The position numbers and the translations under genes were made by a program. This document shows positions 1 through 10,649 of a stretch of DNA of 64,000 bases, in pieces (within the stretch, counting starts at the first letter, position 1; each line of letters opens with the position of its first letter). A model generated the notes under the pieces. The model ran no database searches. It worked only from the letters and a program-made list of their open reading frames with translations, and was not told the origin of the DNA. The stretch is from contig OZ251245.1 of assembly GCA_965240325.2 (NCBI GenBank), positions 1,240,001-1,304,000 of the forward strand. Reading direction: 5' to 3'. Origin of the DNA: Rebecca billardiae RCC1528. Lineage: Eukaryota; Haptophyta.

Positions 1-250
1 CAAGCACTCCACTTCTTACAATTGCGAAACGTCAGGTTTAAAGCATGTACACGCACCCGTGTTCGCCGACGTAGATATCGATCTCGGATTCAGACACACC
101 GAGATAGCGCCGAAAAATGTGGGTGGCGTGAATCGACGTTAAACGCCCTACTTTTACGACCCCGCGCACGACTCTCCTGCTCGGCGTGCGCGCCTCACGG
201 GCGCACCTGCTCACCAGTAGCAGTACATCAGCCTTTTGACAGCAGGCACG

Positions 251-2025
251 ATGATCGGGGATCCCCGCCATCGCGACTCGACGGCGACCGCCGCCTCGTC
301 GGCGGTGCGGGACCGGGTCAGCGTGGCCGGCGGCCCATCGCTCGCCAGCTGGCTCTCCACACTCGGCATTTCGCCGCCCATCGCGCGGCAATACGCCGAG
401 CTCATGCACGCATGCGGTGCGCGCGCGCGCCGTGAGCGCCGCCATACGTCGGAACGGGCATCGTGCGCGCGCCGCGCCGCACGTCCTCCGCATCACACAC
501 GCGGCGCGACGCCCGCCCGCGCCCCGCGCCCTCGTGCGCTCGCTCGGCCCTGGCAGGCCTCGACCCGTGCGCCGCCGTCACCGACGAGTCAGCGCTCGAG
601 GCCGCGGGCGTGAGCGACCCGCTGCACCGTCGTAAGATTGAGCTCACGTCGTGCGAGCTGCAGGGGGTGGCGCCCCCGGCGCGCGCAGACGGCGCATGCC
701 GCAGGCACTCGCGCGATGCCGCGCGTGAGCCCGCGCCACGCCGCGCCCGCGCCGTGCGCGGGCTCTCGGCTTCGCCTCGGCTGCAGCGACCGCTGTCTCT
801 CGCGCACGCGCGCGCCGTCACGCTCGAGCCGTGGACGACCGAGCAGCGGCCGCTCTCGGTGGACGACCTGAACCAGCGGCCGGGCTTCAGCGAGTGCGCG
901 CCCGGCGGGCCCGCGCGCCCCTCCGCCCTCCCACCGCGCCGTGCGCGCGCGCACGCGCGCGCACCCGCGGCTGCCCTGGTCTGTCTGTCGGTCCCGACAC
1001 GCCGCCGGCCGCTCACGCGCCCGCTCCCTCGCGTCTGTCTGCGCGCGCGCTCCGCGTGCCTGCCGTGTGCCGCGTGCGCGCACAGACTCGCGCTGCCCAT
1101 CCTCGCGCGCGTGCACAGACGCCGCTCGAGCGCGCCGGCGCAGAGCAGCCCCTGCGTGCGCGCGCGGTTCGGTCTGAACGACAAGCCGCGCGCGCACCAC
1201 GCCGCGCCGCCCGGCGGCGGCGGCGGCGGCGGCGAGTGCTACTACGAGCTGAGCGGCTGCCGGCTGCAGCCGGGGGGCGCGCTCCTCGCGCACGACGTGC
1301 GCGAGGGGCGGCGCCCGCCCGCCGTGCTGCTCCCCGAGGGCTCGCACGCGTTCGTCTCTGTGCCGGGCGAGCGCGGCATCCGCGTGGCCGCGCACTCGGC
1401 CCCCTTTGGCCTCGCGTCCGGCCACTCGCAGCTGAGCTCGGAGGGGCGCGTGCTCTTCGCGGGCGAGGTGCTGGTCGGCAAGGCCGGCCGGCTGCTCGCC
1501 TGGTCCAACATGAGCGGCACCTACCGCCCGTCGCGCGAGCTCGCCGCGCAGGTCCGGCTGCCCATCGAGCTGCTGTGGAGCGTGCTGGACGCGCGCCAGG
1601 CGCGCGAGCTGCTCGGCGGCCGCGAGCCCACGCCGAGCGCGCTCGACGGCCGGTTCGGCAAGGACAGCTGGGTGCGCGCACAGGGCGCGCACGGCGTGCT
1701 GCTTGTGCGCGACGAGGCGCGCGTGCTCTCCTCGCAGACGACGCCGCCGCCGCCGCCCGAGAGCGCGGTGTGCGCGCGCGCGTGTGCGGGGAGCGAGACC
1801 GAGAGCGAGCGCGCTGCCAGCAGCTCGTCCTCCTCCAGCTGCGACGGCTCAGCCGACTCTCCGACGCCGTCTCGCTCCGCTCGGCCCGTGGAGGCGGAGT
1901 TGTTCGCCGAGCCCTCGTCGGCATCACACAGTCTTCGCAATTCGCGACGATCACTACGCGACGACGACAGCGCGCGATCACGACGTGACGGCGGCCGGCG
2001 GCGGCGTCGTACGTCGTACGGTTGA
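251..2025 (+). CDS. SAM-domain protein, multi-exon
   Basis: The first exon begins at the ATG at 251 and reads into a sterile-alpha-motif domain (SLASWLSTLGISPPIARQYA). A GT-AG intron at 417-556 restores the SAM domain in phase (HACG joined to LDPCAAVTDESALEAAG, then DPLHRRKI). Further exons run in the same downstream frame: one around 820-893 (VDDLNQRPGF), then a long one from about 1200 to the stop at 2025. The last exon holds a globular stretch with GEVLVGKAGRLLAWSNMSG followed by TYRPS. This recalls a GE(L/I)xxxxGxLxxWSNxSGxYRP motif I have seen in algal and protist proteins of unknown function. The C-terminus is Ser/Arg-rich and low in complexity. SAM domains usually mediate protein-protein or RNA binding. 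The interior exon junctions between 650 and 1230 are not resolved. Function is unknown. Confidence 0.6.
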
Positions 2026-2820
2026 TCCGTGCGCCGCGTGATTGCCGGCTTCTTGAGTTCTGTTGACTAGCTTTGCGTCCCAGGAACGGTCGTCGTACGT
2101 AGTGACGAAGTCCTAGTGTCATCACAGGCATGCACAGTCTCAATCGTCAGCAGGTCGTTATCGTCATGTCTTTATTTTATATATATATATATATATATAT
2201 CGATCGCCATAATATCATTATCAGCCCGCCGTCATAGTGCAGCATGACAGATAGTTCATAGTAACGATCAGCCCTGGTAGTGCGGCGCCCTGCGGCCGAT
2301 TCGGCCTGCCGCCCTGCGCCGCCCTGCCATGCTGCCAGTGCCGCTTCCGTGCGCTTTGTCATCGGGCGCGGCCGCGGCGGCCTAGTGAACGGGCACGGCG
2401 CCGGGCCGGCCCCGCGGCCCGCGCGCCCGCGGCGCCGGCCGGGCGCCCCGCGGCGGGCCGGGCCCCGGCGGGCCGGGGCCGCGGCGGGGCCCGGCCGCCG
2501 GCACGCAGGCGGCAGCGCCGGCGGCTAACTCAGGCGCGGCGCTTCGCGGCCCGGGCGGCTTCGCCGGCGCGGTAGCCGTAGTGTCGCCGGGCTGATGATG
2601 ACGCGCCTGATCCTGATGCTGCTTATTCAGACGATGATATATTCATCAATAAGTCTATCTAAGTCGGAATTCAATCAGTAGCGCTGGCCGGTTATGGTAG
2701 TATTCGTCGGCTCATCTAAGCCCTGCGTCAGATCAGGATGAAGATTCATATATCATCATCAGGGCCAGGCTGCATCATACTGCAGTCATGTTGAAGCACC
2801 CCGCCCCCATGTCCTTCTGT

Positions 2821-2915
2821 GGGGGGGGGGTGCACCCTGCTCGAAGGGCTGATGGGCAGCAGGGGGGGGGGGTGCAACCTGCTCAAGCTCAGGCTGGCGG
2901 GCTGCAGGGGGGGGG
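2821..2915 (+). repeat. Cluster of three poly-G runs
   Basis: G runs of 10, 11 and 9 bases lie at 2821-2830, 2862-2872 and 2907-2915, about 40 bases apart. The first two are followed by TGCA(C/A)CCTGCTC. The regular spacing suggests a tandemly duplicated unit. The strand has clear G-quadruplex potential. Confidence 0.8.
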
Positions 2916-3599
2916 TTGCTCGCACCCCGATTGAGCAGGCCCATTGGGTGCTGCGGCAGGCGCGCGCCGCGGGCCCGGGCAGGCCGTCGCAGTGCAGGAA
3001 GTGGTCCCAGAGCTCTGCAGAGCGCGCCTGCGGCGCAATGACTGGCCTTCATAGCAGTAGTCTTCATCACCCATCCGCCATCTCATGATATCCGCCTAAG
3101 CGGGGGCCATCGCGCCGAGCGCACCGCGCGTGACTCGTGTCGGCGCGGCCGACCGTGACGTCTACGGACTGCTCGGCCTCGGACGCTCGTCACTCCCGAC
3201 TGGGACTCGGCCGCCGACTGCACGAGCGGCACCCTGCCTAGAGCGGTCGGCGCGTCGCTACTCGCGACGCACCTACTCCGAAGCAGACGCCCCTCGCCGG
3301 CCCGCAAGCTCGGCCACCATGCCACCGCGTGGCGAGCGCAACCGGTTGCGCTCTGGGCTGACCAAGCGCCAGCAACCGGGAGCGGCGCGGACGCCGCGCC
3401 ACCGCGTCCGCCTGCCGTCGCGGTTGGATTGAGCACGGACCGTAGCACGAAGGCACGTGGCGTGCCAGCGCGCTGCCAGCCCACCAGCGCTCTCCGTTGC
3501 ACGTACGCGCACAACGCACGCTTGGCCGGGCGCCGGGGGCCGCGGGGGAATCCAGCGCCGCCATCGTCTCGATCAGACTCAGAGCGCGCGCCTTCGGCT

Positions 3600-3690
3600 A
3601 CAGTTTACTAGATTTAACGTGCACACTTGGTTAAGGCGTGATTACAGTTTACTATGATTTAACGTGCACACTTGGTTAAGGACAGTATGC
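3600..3690 (+). repeat. Tandem duplication of about 40 bp
   Basis: Two near-identical copies of a segment containing TTTAACGTGCACACTTGG lie about 47-49 bp apart. The second copy has a one-base insertion (TACTATGAT versus TACTAGAT). It is a simple local duplication with no coding content. Confidence 0.8.
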
Positions 3691-3830
3691 TGTCCTCATA
3701 GCTTGCTCATAGAAAGCACGCCAAAAAGGGCCAAAAATTTTCTTCGCCTCGGGACGGCGGGGCCCCGGGGGAGGCCCCCCGGACCCCCCGCTGTGGGTCC
3801 GGGGGCTGGCGCCCCCGGACTTCCGGTGCA

Positions 3831-3895
3831 GGGGGGGGGGGGGGGGCTACCACCTCGGGGCGCCAGATCTATGCTGGCAGGGGGGGGGGGGGGGG
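3831..3895 (+). repeat. Two 16-base poly-G runs
   Basis: G16 runs lie at 3831-3846 and 3880-3895. The second is followed by TGCAACCTGATCA, the same GGGGTGCAACCTG junction seen after the run at 2862. This links the two poly-G clusters as copies of one dispersed repeat. Confidence 0.8.
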
Positions 3896-4172
3896 TGCAA
3901 CCTGATCAGACTCAGAAGGCCCCACAGAAGGACACAGTGGCAGGGTTACAACATCGGACTAATTCTGATATGATTTAAAGACACAGGCACGAGGGCGCAG
4001 CCCTCCTGATTCGTCTGTAGTGGTACTGGAACTGGTCGAAGCTTGCAGCAGTGGCAGTGGTGTGAGCACGTTGATGTTGGTCCGCATGGCGGATGTCGTT
4101 GACGTTGTTGTCGTCGTCCGGACGCGGTCGTCAGGCCCACCAGGAAGTGCATGGTGCAGTAACTATATTATA

Positions 4173-4177
4173 TATAA
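4173..4177. repeat. Target-site duplication TATAA, 5' copy
   Basis: TATAA immediately precedes the TG of the 5' LTR and is repeated directly after the 3' LTR at 10357-10361. Because the site is AT-repetitive, a 7-bp duplication with the LTR ending two bases earlier fits equally well. Confidence 0.65.
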
Positions 4178-6222
4178 TGTTGAGCTGACGAGGCCAGGGG
4201 CGCGCATCTCAGCAGATGGCGTCGCCGGCGGTGAGTCAGGGCCGGTGCTGCAGCAGGCAGACCGGCGGCGCAGCTGCTGCAGAGCAGCAGTGCGGATGAA
4301 CTGGCACAGTCTGGGGCACGCATCTCAGCAGATGGCGTTGCCGCTGGGGTGTCAGGGCTGGCGCCGCATCAGGCGGGCCGGCGGCAGCAGCTGCTGCGGA
4401 GCAGTGGCTGGCAGCGCGCGCGTCCAGGACGCGCGCGGCAGCAGACGCGCGAGCGCGGAGCAGCGCGGGCGCAGCGGCGCGGGCGCGGAGCAGCGCGGGC
4501 GCAGCGGCGCGGGAGCGCGGAGCAGCGCGGAGCAGCGCGGAGCAGCGCGGAGCGCGCGGAGCAGCGCGGAGCAGCGCGGAGCAGCGCGGAGCAGCGCGGA
4601 GCAGCGCGGAGCAGCGCGGAGCGCGCGGAGCAGCGCGGAGCAGCGCGGAGCAGCGCGGAGCAGCGCGGAGCAGCGCGGAGCAGCGCGGAGCAGCGCGGAG
4701 CAGCGCGGAGCAGCGCGGAGCAGCGCGGAGCAGCGCGGAGCAGCGCGGAGCAGCGCGGAGCAGCGCGGAGCAGCGCGGAGCAGCGCGGAGCAGCGCGGAG
4801 CAGCGCGGAGCAGCGCGGAGCAGCGCGGAGCAGCGCGGAGCAGCGCGGAGCAGCGCGGAGCAGCGCGGAGCAGCGCGGAGCAGCGCGGAGCAGCGCGGAG
4901 CAGCGCGGAGCAGCGCGGAGCAGCGCGGAGCAGCGCGGAGCAGCGCGGAGCAGCGCGGAGCAGCGCGGAGCAGCGCGGAGCAGCGCGGAGCAGCGCGGAG
5001 CAGCGCGGAGCAGCGCGGAGCAGCGCGGAGCAGCGCGGAGCAGCGCGGAGCAGCGCGGAGCAGCGCGGAGCAGCGCGGAGCAGCGCGGAGCAGCGCGGAG
5101 CAGCGCGGAGCAGCGCGGAGCAGCGCGGAGCAGCGCGGAGCAGCGCGGAGCAGCGCGGAGCAGCGCGGAGCAGCGCGGAGCAGCGCGGAGCAGCGCGGAG
5201 CAGCGCGGAGCAGCGCGGAGCAGCGCGGAGCAGCGCGGAGCAGCGCGGAGCAGCGCGGAGCAGCGCGGAGCAGCGCGGAGCAGCGCGGAGCAGCGCGGAG
5301 CAGCGCGGAGCAGCGCGGAGCAGCGCGGAGCAGCGCGGAGCAGCGCGGAGCAGCGCGGAGCAGCGCGGAGCAGCGCGGAGCAGCGCGGAGCAGCGCGGAG
5401 CAGCGCGGAGCAGCGCGGAGCAGCGCGGAGCAGCGCGGAGCAGCGCGGAGCAGCGCGGAGCAGCGCGGAGCAGCGCGGAGCAGCGCGGAGCAGCGCGGAG
5501 CAGCGCGGAGCAGCGCGGAGCAGCGCGGAGCAGCGCGGAGCAGCGCGGAGCAGCGCGGAGCAGCGCGGAGCAGCGCGGAGCAGCGCGGAGCAGCGCGGAG
5601 CAGCGCGGAGCAGCGCGGAGCAGCGCGGAGCAGCGCGGAGCAGCGCGGAGCAGCGCGGAGCAGCGCGGAGCAGCGCGGAGCAGCGCGGAGCAGCGCGGAG
5701 CAGCGCGGAGCAGCGCGGAGCAGCGCGGAGCAGCGCGGAGCAGCGCGGAGCAGCGCGGAGCAGCGCGGAGCAGCGCGGAGCAGCGCGGAGCAGCGCGGAG
5801 CAGCGCGGAGCAGCGCGGAGCAGCGCGGAGCAGCGCGGAGCAGCGCGGAGCAGCGCGGGCGTCATGCTGGTACACTGGATTTGTCCAAGGAAAGCAGGTG
5901 AGCAGCACCGGACATGGACGAGAAGCAGTGGTACAAAGTTGAGCGGCAACAGGACGGACGGTGCGATCGCCGATTGGCTGATCGCGGCAAAATCTGGGTA
6001 AGTCGGCACGGCGATGATACTACCGCCCCGAGCCCAGGAGCGATCGGAGCTCGATCGCTGTTTTGGCCCGGCGCAAGAGCGCCGGAAATAAGGGCCAGGT
6101 TCAGAGGCTTGAGAGCTGATGAGATCGCGAGGCATGTGATCCTCGCGGTGGCGTCCGTCCTGTCGTGCGCGGTGAGCTTTTAGCAGGGCTCGAGACGCTC
6201 GGAGCTTGCGGTAATCCCAATA
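4178..6222 (+). repeat. 5' LTR (2,045 bp) with expanded minisatellite
   Basis: It starts TGTTGAGCTGACG and ends AATCCCAATA. It matches the 3' LTR on both sides of the minisatellite: 4178-4514 corresponds to 9333-9670, and 5859-6222 to 9991-10356. The length difference between the LTRs is almost wholly due to the repeat array. Confidence 0.9.
4515..5858 (+). repeat. 10-bp minisatellite (AGCAGCGCGG)n, about 134 copies
   Basis: This is an almost perfect array of the unit AGCAGCGCGG, with variant units AGCGCGCGG near 4551 and 4621. The + strand of the unit lacks T and the complement makes no stop, so every frame is open. The resulting 500-640-residue frames are not genes. Confidence 0.95.
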
Positions 6223-7754
6223 TGCGCGCAGCAACCCCAGGGAGGGAGTTGTCCGCACTGTCCTTTCTCATCGATTGGGCTGATGGGCACGAGCGGCCGC
6301 GGTTGCAGGATGGGCGGAACGAGGAACTCTGGCGTCGCATGGAATGCAGCAGAGGTTCCTGGCCGAGAGCGCGGGCAAACTGGCGACGCTCTCGATGGGG
6401 CATGGCGCTACGATGCCAGGGATCATCGGCATCATCTCCGCGCATGGCCCGGACGCGGAACTTCGCGTCGATTGGGAGGAACAGTACCTGTCGGTGATGA
6501 GCCCGACACGACAGCCTCCCGGAAGCTCACGATTGGATCTGAGCGGATGCAGCTGGTGCAGGAGAACTACTGCGTGCAGCGGCGGATGACTGAGCAGCGC
6601 TACTGGCACGATCGGCGCGAGCACGCACCCCGAGCGCCGGGTGGCTGCACGGCAGCTGACGGCGGCGACGGCGGGCTCGGCGATCTACTCGGAGGGGCTG
6701 GCTCATCAACCTGTCCGGTGGTCTAGGGCACCGGATGGCGGCTGGCAGCTGGACTGGGTTTTGCGGTCCGGCTGGCACGGCTGGCACGACCGGACTGGAC
6801 ACAGGTCCGGCGGTTGGCACACCCGGATCTATCGGAATCGTCCGGGTGGAATCTGGCGACACGAGCGCCGTTACGGCGGCGGGCAGTGCTTGGCACTGGT
6901 CCTACGCCGGCAGCTGACGCGAGGCGCAGCTGGCAGTGCCACCGAGATGGCGGCGCTGGCGCGACTGTTGAGTCGCGGGAATCGCGCGCGCGCGAGGCGC
7001 GAGCGCGGGATCATGACGGGGCGGCGCAGCGGTGCCGAGACTACGTCTGCAGCTGACGCGAGGCGCAGCTGGCAGTGCCGCCGAGACGGCGGCGCTGGCG
7101 CGATCTTTGAGTCGCGGTATCCGCGCGCGCGCAAGGCGCGAGTGCGGGGTGACGGCGGGGCAGTGCATGGCACTCGGCCCACGCCGGGAGGTTCAGCTCG
7201 ATTCCATGCTGCGGGCCGAGATCATTCGGCGGCAGGTGGGGACCCGACGCTGAGGCGTCGGAAGCACACGCACGGCGCAGGACGCCGGTGCGGCGTGTGT
7301 GCGCGCAGCAGCGCGCGGCAGTGGCTCGGCGGCGCTGGGCGCACCGAACCAGGTGGTCGTACGCCCGGTGGTGGCGGCGGCACCCACACGTCCACGCACG
7401 AAGCTCATCGCCTGGCTCAGGCGGCGGTGGCGACGGCGGGGATCGTGGCGGCGGCCAAGACGGCGGAGAGATACCGACTGGCTGCGAGGGCGGAGGAGGC
7501 AGCGGCGGCGGCGATCAGCGCGCGCCGCGCGCGGAGCAGCTCCGTGGCTTCAACGTACTCTGGTACGTATGTCGTGTAGACGACGGACGTCTCTTCACTT
7601 GCGTGACGTACGCATCGACGAGACCGACCTGGTCGAGGGGGGGCACTCGTCGCTGGGCGCACCTGACGGTGGCGCGTACGTGGGTGATGGTGACGGCGCC
7701 GCGGTAAGCGGCGGACATCGTCCGGTCGGCGGTGACGCCGACGGTGAGGACGAG

Positions 7755-8066
7755 GACGGCGACGGCGGCGAGCAGCCAGCCGACGCCGGGAATGACGACG
7801 CGACAGAGTTCGACGTCGGGTACGACGACGACGCAGATGCGTCAACGTCGGGGCGCGGGCGCAGCAGCGTGGACGCGGGACAGCGCGGGTGCAGCAGCGC
7901 GGGCGCGGATGACGGCGACGGCGGCGAGCAGCCAGCCGACGCCGGGAATGACGACGCGACAGAGTTCGACGTCGGGTACGACGACGACGCAGATGCGTCA
8001 ACGTCGGGGCGCGGGCGCAGCAGCGTGGACGCGGGACAGCGCGGGTGCAGCAGCGCGGGCGCACAG
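7755..8066 (+). repeat. Two tandem 156-bp units encoding an acidic 52-residue repeat
   Basis: Copies at 7755-7910 and 7911-8066 are identical or nearly so and keep frame (156 = 3 x 52). One frame reads DGDGGEQPADAGNDDATEFD followed by VGYDDDADAS. A diverged third copy begins near 8212 (ADAGDDDATEFDVRNDGDAD). The intervening 140-bp segment at about 8064-8205 is itself repeated at 8521-8660 and, more diverged, near 8731-8870. Confidence 0.85.
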
Positions 8067-9323
8067 CCGTCGACGCCGACGCCGCAGGGCGGGCGTGGCG
8101 GGACAGGCGCGTCGATGACGCAGCCGGGTCGGCAGGGTCAGATACCGCCGGCGGAATCACGGCGCGGGGCCGCAGCAGATGCTGGCGGGCCGCCGCGCGG
8201 CGCAGGACGATGACGGCGACGGCGGCGAGCCGCCGGCCGACGCCGGTGACGACGACGCGACGGAGTTCGACGTCAGGAACGACGGCGACGCAGATGCGTC
8301 GGCGTCGGCGCGCGAGCGCGGCAGCGCGGACGCGGAACAGCGCGCGGGCGCGGCAGCGCGGGCGCGGAACAGCGCGCGGGCGCAGCAGCGCGGGCGCGGA
8401 ACAGCGCGCGAGCGCAGCAGCGCGGGCGCGGAGCGCGCAGGCGCGGCAGCGCAGGTGCGGAACAGCGCACGGGCGCGGCAGCGCAGGCGCGGAACAGCGC
8501 GCGGACGCAGCAGCGCGTGCGCACAGCCGTCGACGCCGACGCCGCAGGGCGGGCGTGGCGGAGCAGGCGCGTCAGCGACACAGCCTGGGTCGGCAGGGTC
8601 GGATCCCGCCGACGGAATCCCGGCGCGGGGCCGCAGCAGATGCTGGCGGGCCGCCGCGTAGCACAGGTGCGCGGGCGCAGCAGCGCGGGCGCGGGTCAGC
8701 GCGGGCGCAGCAGCGCGGGCGCACGGGCGCACAGCCGCCGATGCCGCAGGCCGGCGATCGGGGCGGTGCGGGCGCGCCATGGGCGCAGTCGCACTGGTGG
8801 TATGAGATACCACCGGCGCAACTTTGGCGCGGGACCGCCGCGCAGATGCGGGCGGGTTGCCGCGGGTCGCAGAGGCGATCGATGGCGGGCTCGAGCGATT
8901 CGGCACGAACGCGAGCACGCGGATACGGCTGCCAGAGGCAGCGGCGCGCGCGAGGCTGACCGACGCGGACAAGGCGTTGGTCCAGCGCGCGGAGATTGAC
9001 GAGCTCGACGACTTGCTCACTTTGGGTGACTCTGTTTGGTCTAACAACCCAGGGGAATCCGGGTGGAGGTCGACGGGTGGCTGCATCATTGTCTTCTACA
9101 ATGGATCGCCGGTGTCGTGGCACAGCAGCGGGCTGCAGGTTATGGCCCAGCTGAGCTCGACGGAGGCGGAGTACGTGGCGTGAGGTCAATGTACCACGCC
9201 GACATCATGACGAAGGCGACGGACGACGCTGCTACGTTTGAGTGGCACGTCGACGCCATCATGGTGTGCGACACCCGACGCGCGCGCGATGAGCGGCGCT
9301 ACTCGCTCGCGGCTATGGCTGTC

Positions 9324-9332
9324 GAGGGGGGG
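9324..9332 (+). other. Polypurine tract
   Basis: The run GAGGGGGGG lies directly before the TG that opens the 3' LTR. This is the expected position of the plus-strand primer in LTR retrotransposons and fixes the LTR boundary. Confidence 0.8.
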
Positions 9333-10356
9333 TGTTGAGCTGACGAGGCCAGGGGCGCGCATCTCAGCAGATGGCGTCGCCGGCGGTGAGTCAGGGCCGG
9401 TGCTGCAGCAGGCAGACCGGCGGCGCAGCTGCTGCAGAGCAGCAGTGCGGATGAACTGGCACAGTCTGGGGCACGCATCTCAGCAGATGGCGTTGCCGCT
9501 GGGGTGTCAGGGCTGGCGCCGCATCAGGCGGGCCGGCGGCAGCAGCTGCTGCGGAGCAGTGGCTGGCAGCGCGCGCGTCCAGGACGCGCGCGGCAGCAGA
9601 CGCGCGAGCGCGGAGCAGCGCGGGCGCAGCGGCGCGGGCGCGGAGCAGCGCGGGCGCAGCGGCGCGGGAGCGCGGAGCAGCGCGGGGCGCGCGGAGCAGC
9701 GCGGAGCGCGCGGAGCAGCGCGGAGCAGCGCGGAGCAGCGCGGAGCAGCGCGGAGCGCGCGGAGCAGCGCGGAGCAGCGCGGAGCAGCGCGGAGCAGCGC
9801 GGAGCAGCGCGGAGCAGCGCGGAGCAGCGCGGAGCAGCGCGGAGCAGCGCGGAGCAGCGCGGAGCAGCGCGGAGCAGCGCGGAGCAGCGCGGAGCAGCGC
9901 GGAGCAGCGCGGAGCAGCGCGGAGCAGCGCGGAGCAGCGCGGAGCAGCGCGGAGCAGCGCGGAGCAGCGCGGAGCAGCGCGGAGCAGCGCGGGCGTCATG
10001 CTGGTACACTGGATTTGTCCAAGGAAAGCAGGTGAGCAGCACCGGACATGGACGAGAAGCAGTGGTACAAAGTTGAGCGGCAACAGGACGGACGGTGCGA
10101 TCGCCGATTGGCTGATCGCGGCAAAATCTGGGTAAGTCGGCACGGCGATGATACTACCGCCCCGAGCCCAGGAGCGATCGGAGCTCGATCGCTGTTTTGG
10201 CCCGGCGCAAGAGCGCCGGAAATAAGGGCCAGGTTCAGAGGCTTGAGAGCTGATGAGATCGCGAGGCATGTGATCCTCGCGGTGGCGTCCGTCCTGTCGT
10301 GCGCGGTGAGCTTTTAGCAGGGCTCGAGACGCTCGGAGCTTGCGGTAATCCCAATA
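9333..10356 (+). repeat. 3' LTR (1,024 bp) with short minisatellite
   Basis: It has the same ends and flanks as the 5' LTR. Its array of AGCAGCGCGG units at about 9671-9990 holds some 32 copies against about 134 in the 5' LTR, and has more AGCGCGCGG variants at its start. TATAA follows at 10357-10361. Confidence 0.9.
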
Positions 10357-10445
10357 TATAATAATTCTAAAGACGACGCGTTAGCCGCGGTAGCGTATGT
10401 AGTTATAGTACGATCGACCGCGCCGTTATCGGATATCCCACTGCG

Positions 10446-10482
10446 ATCCTATCCCATAGGATTCAATCCTATGGCATAGGAT
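10446..10482. repeat. Two palindromes ATCCTAT(N3)ATAGGAT, left end
   Basis: ATCCTATCCCATAGGAT (10446-10462) and ATCCTATGGCATAGGAT (10466-10482) are adjacent near-perfect palindromes. The same motif recurs at the other end of the element at 14566-14582 and 14743-14759, with half-sites at 14540 and 14763. Subterminal palindromes of this kind are typical transposase-binding sites. Confidence 0.85.
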
Positions 10483-10649
10483 GGCCCCAGGGACGACTCG
10501 CTGCGTTTTTTGTCGGGCCTGGGCCGCAACCCGCGAACAATTCACGCTTTTTTTCGCGATGCCCGCGGTTCTGCCTTCCCATTGGTCGGTCGATGGATCA
10601 TCTCAACTTCTCCCGGGACAAAGTGAGACATATTATCTCAATAGCATCT

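Larger units (their letters stand above)
2026..4172. other. Gene-free stretch with simple repeats
   Basis: I see no credible coding region here. It contains a short (AT)n tract near 2176-2200, strongly GC palindromic DNA (2390-2520 and 3750-3830), two clusters of poly-G runs and a 40-bp tandem duplication, listed separately. Short open frames in 3080-3660 lack domain signals and overlap on both strands, as expected for GC-rich noncoding DNA. Confidence 0.55.
6223..9332 (+). pseudogene. Retrotransposon interior, degenerate gag-pol remnant
   Basis: No frame stays open across this region. Short Gag-like helical pieces appear in alternating frames between 6280 and 7560. From 7755 an acidic repeat region follows (listed separately). 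At 8824-9183 a copia RNase H tail is readable: LTLGDSVWSNN, GWRSTGG, NGSPVSWHSSG and LSSTEAEYVA. It then hits a TGA, and the frame shifts into HADIMTKATDD at about 9190. In intact copia RNase H roughly a hundred residues separate STEAEYVA from ADIMTKA, so that central segment is deleted here. The polypurine tract ends the interior at 9332. Confidence 0.75.
4178..10356 (+). mobile_element. Non-autonomous Ty1/copia-type LTR retrotransposon
   Basis: Two long direct repeats flank a 3.1-kb interior. The LTR ends form an imperfect inverted pair (TGTTG...CAATA). A polypurine tract, GAGGGGGGG, abuts the 3' LTR, and TATAA duplications flank the element. The interior retains the C-terminal RNase H signature of copia elements (SWHSSG...LSSTEAEYVA) and, in another frame, a following HADIMTKA motif. 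Integrase, protease and reverse transcriptase are not recognisable, so it could move only with enzymes from another copy. Outside the minisatellite the two LTRs look identical by eye, which implies a recent insertion. The primer-binding site downstream of 6222 (TGCGCGCAGC) does not resemble the usual TGG-starting tRNA complement. Confidence 0.85.

Noticed and set aside
589-1692. Long minus-strand and alternative plus-strand frames over the SAM gene
   Set aside because: They are Arg/Ala-rich shadows of the coding frame, whereas the SAM fold and other motifs lie in the + frame described.
4020-6258. Open frames of 518-640 codons across the minisatellite on both strands
   Set aside because: They exist only because the decamer repeat lacks stops in all frames; sequence is purely periodic with no conserved start or domain.
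8064-8870. CRISPR-like array in the repeated blocks of the retroelement
   Set aside because: Repeats are 140-156 bp, tandem or nested and protein-phased, without short repeats and unique spacers, and the genome is eukaryotic.
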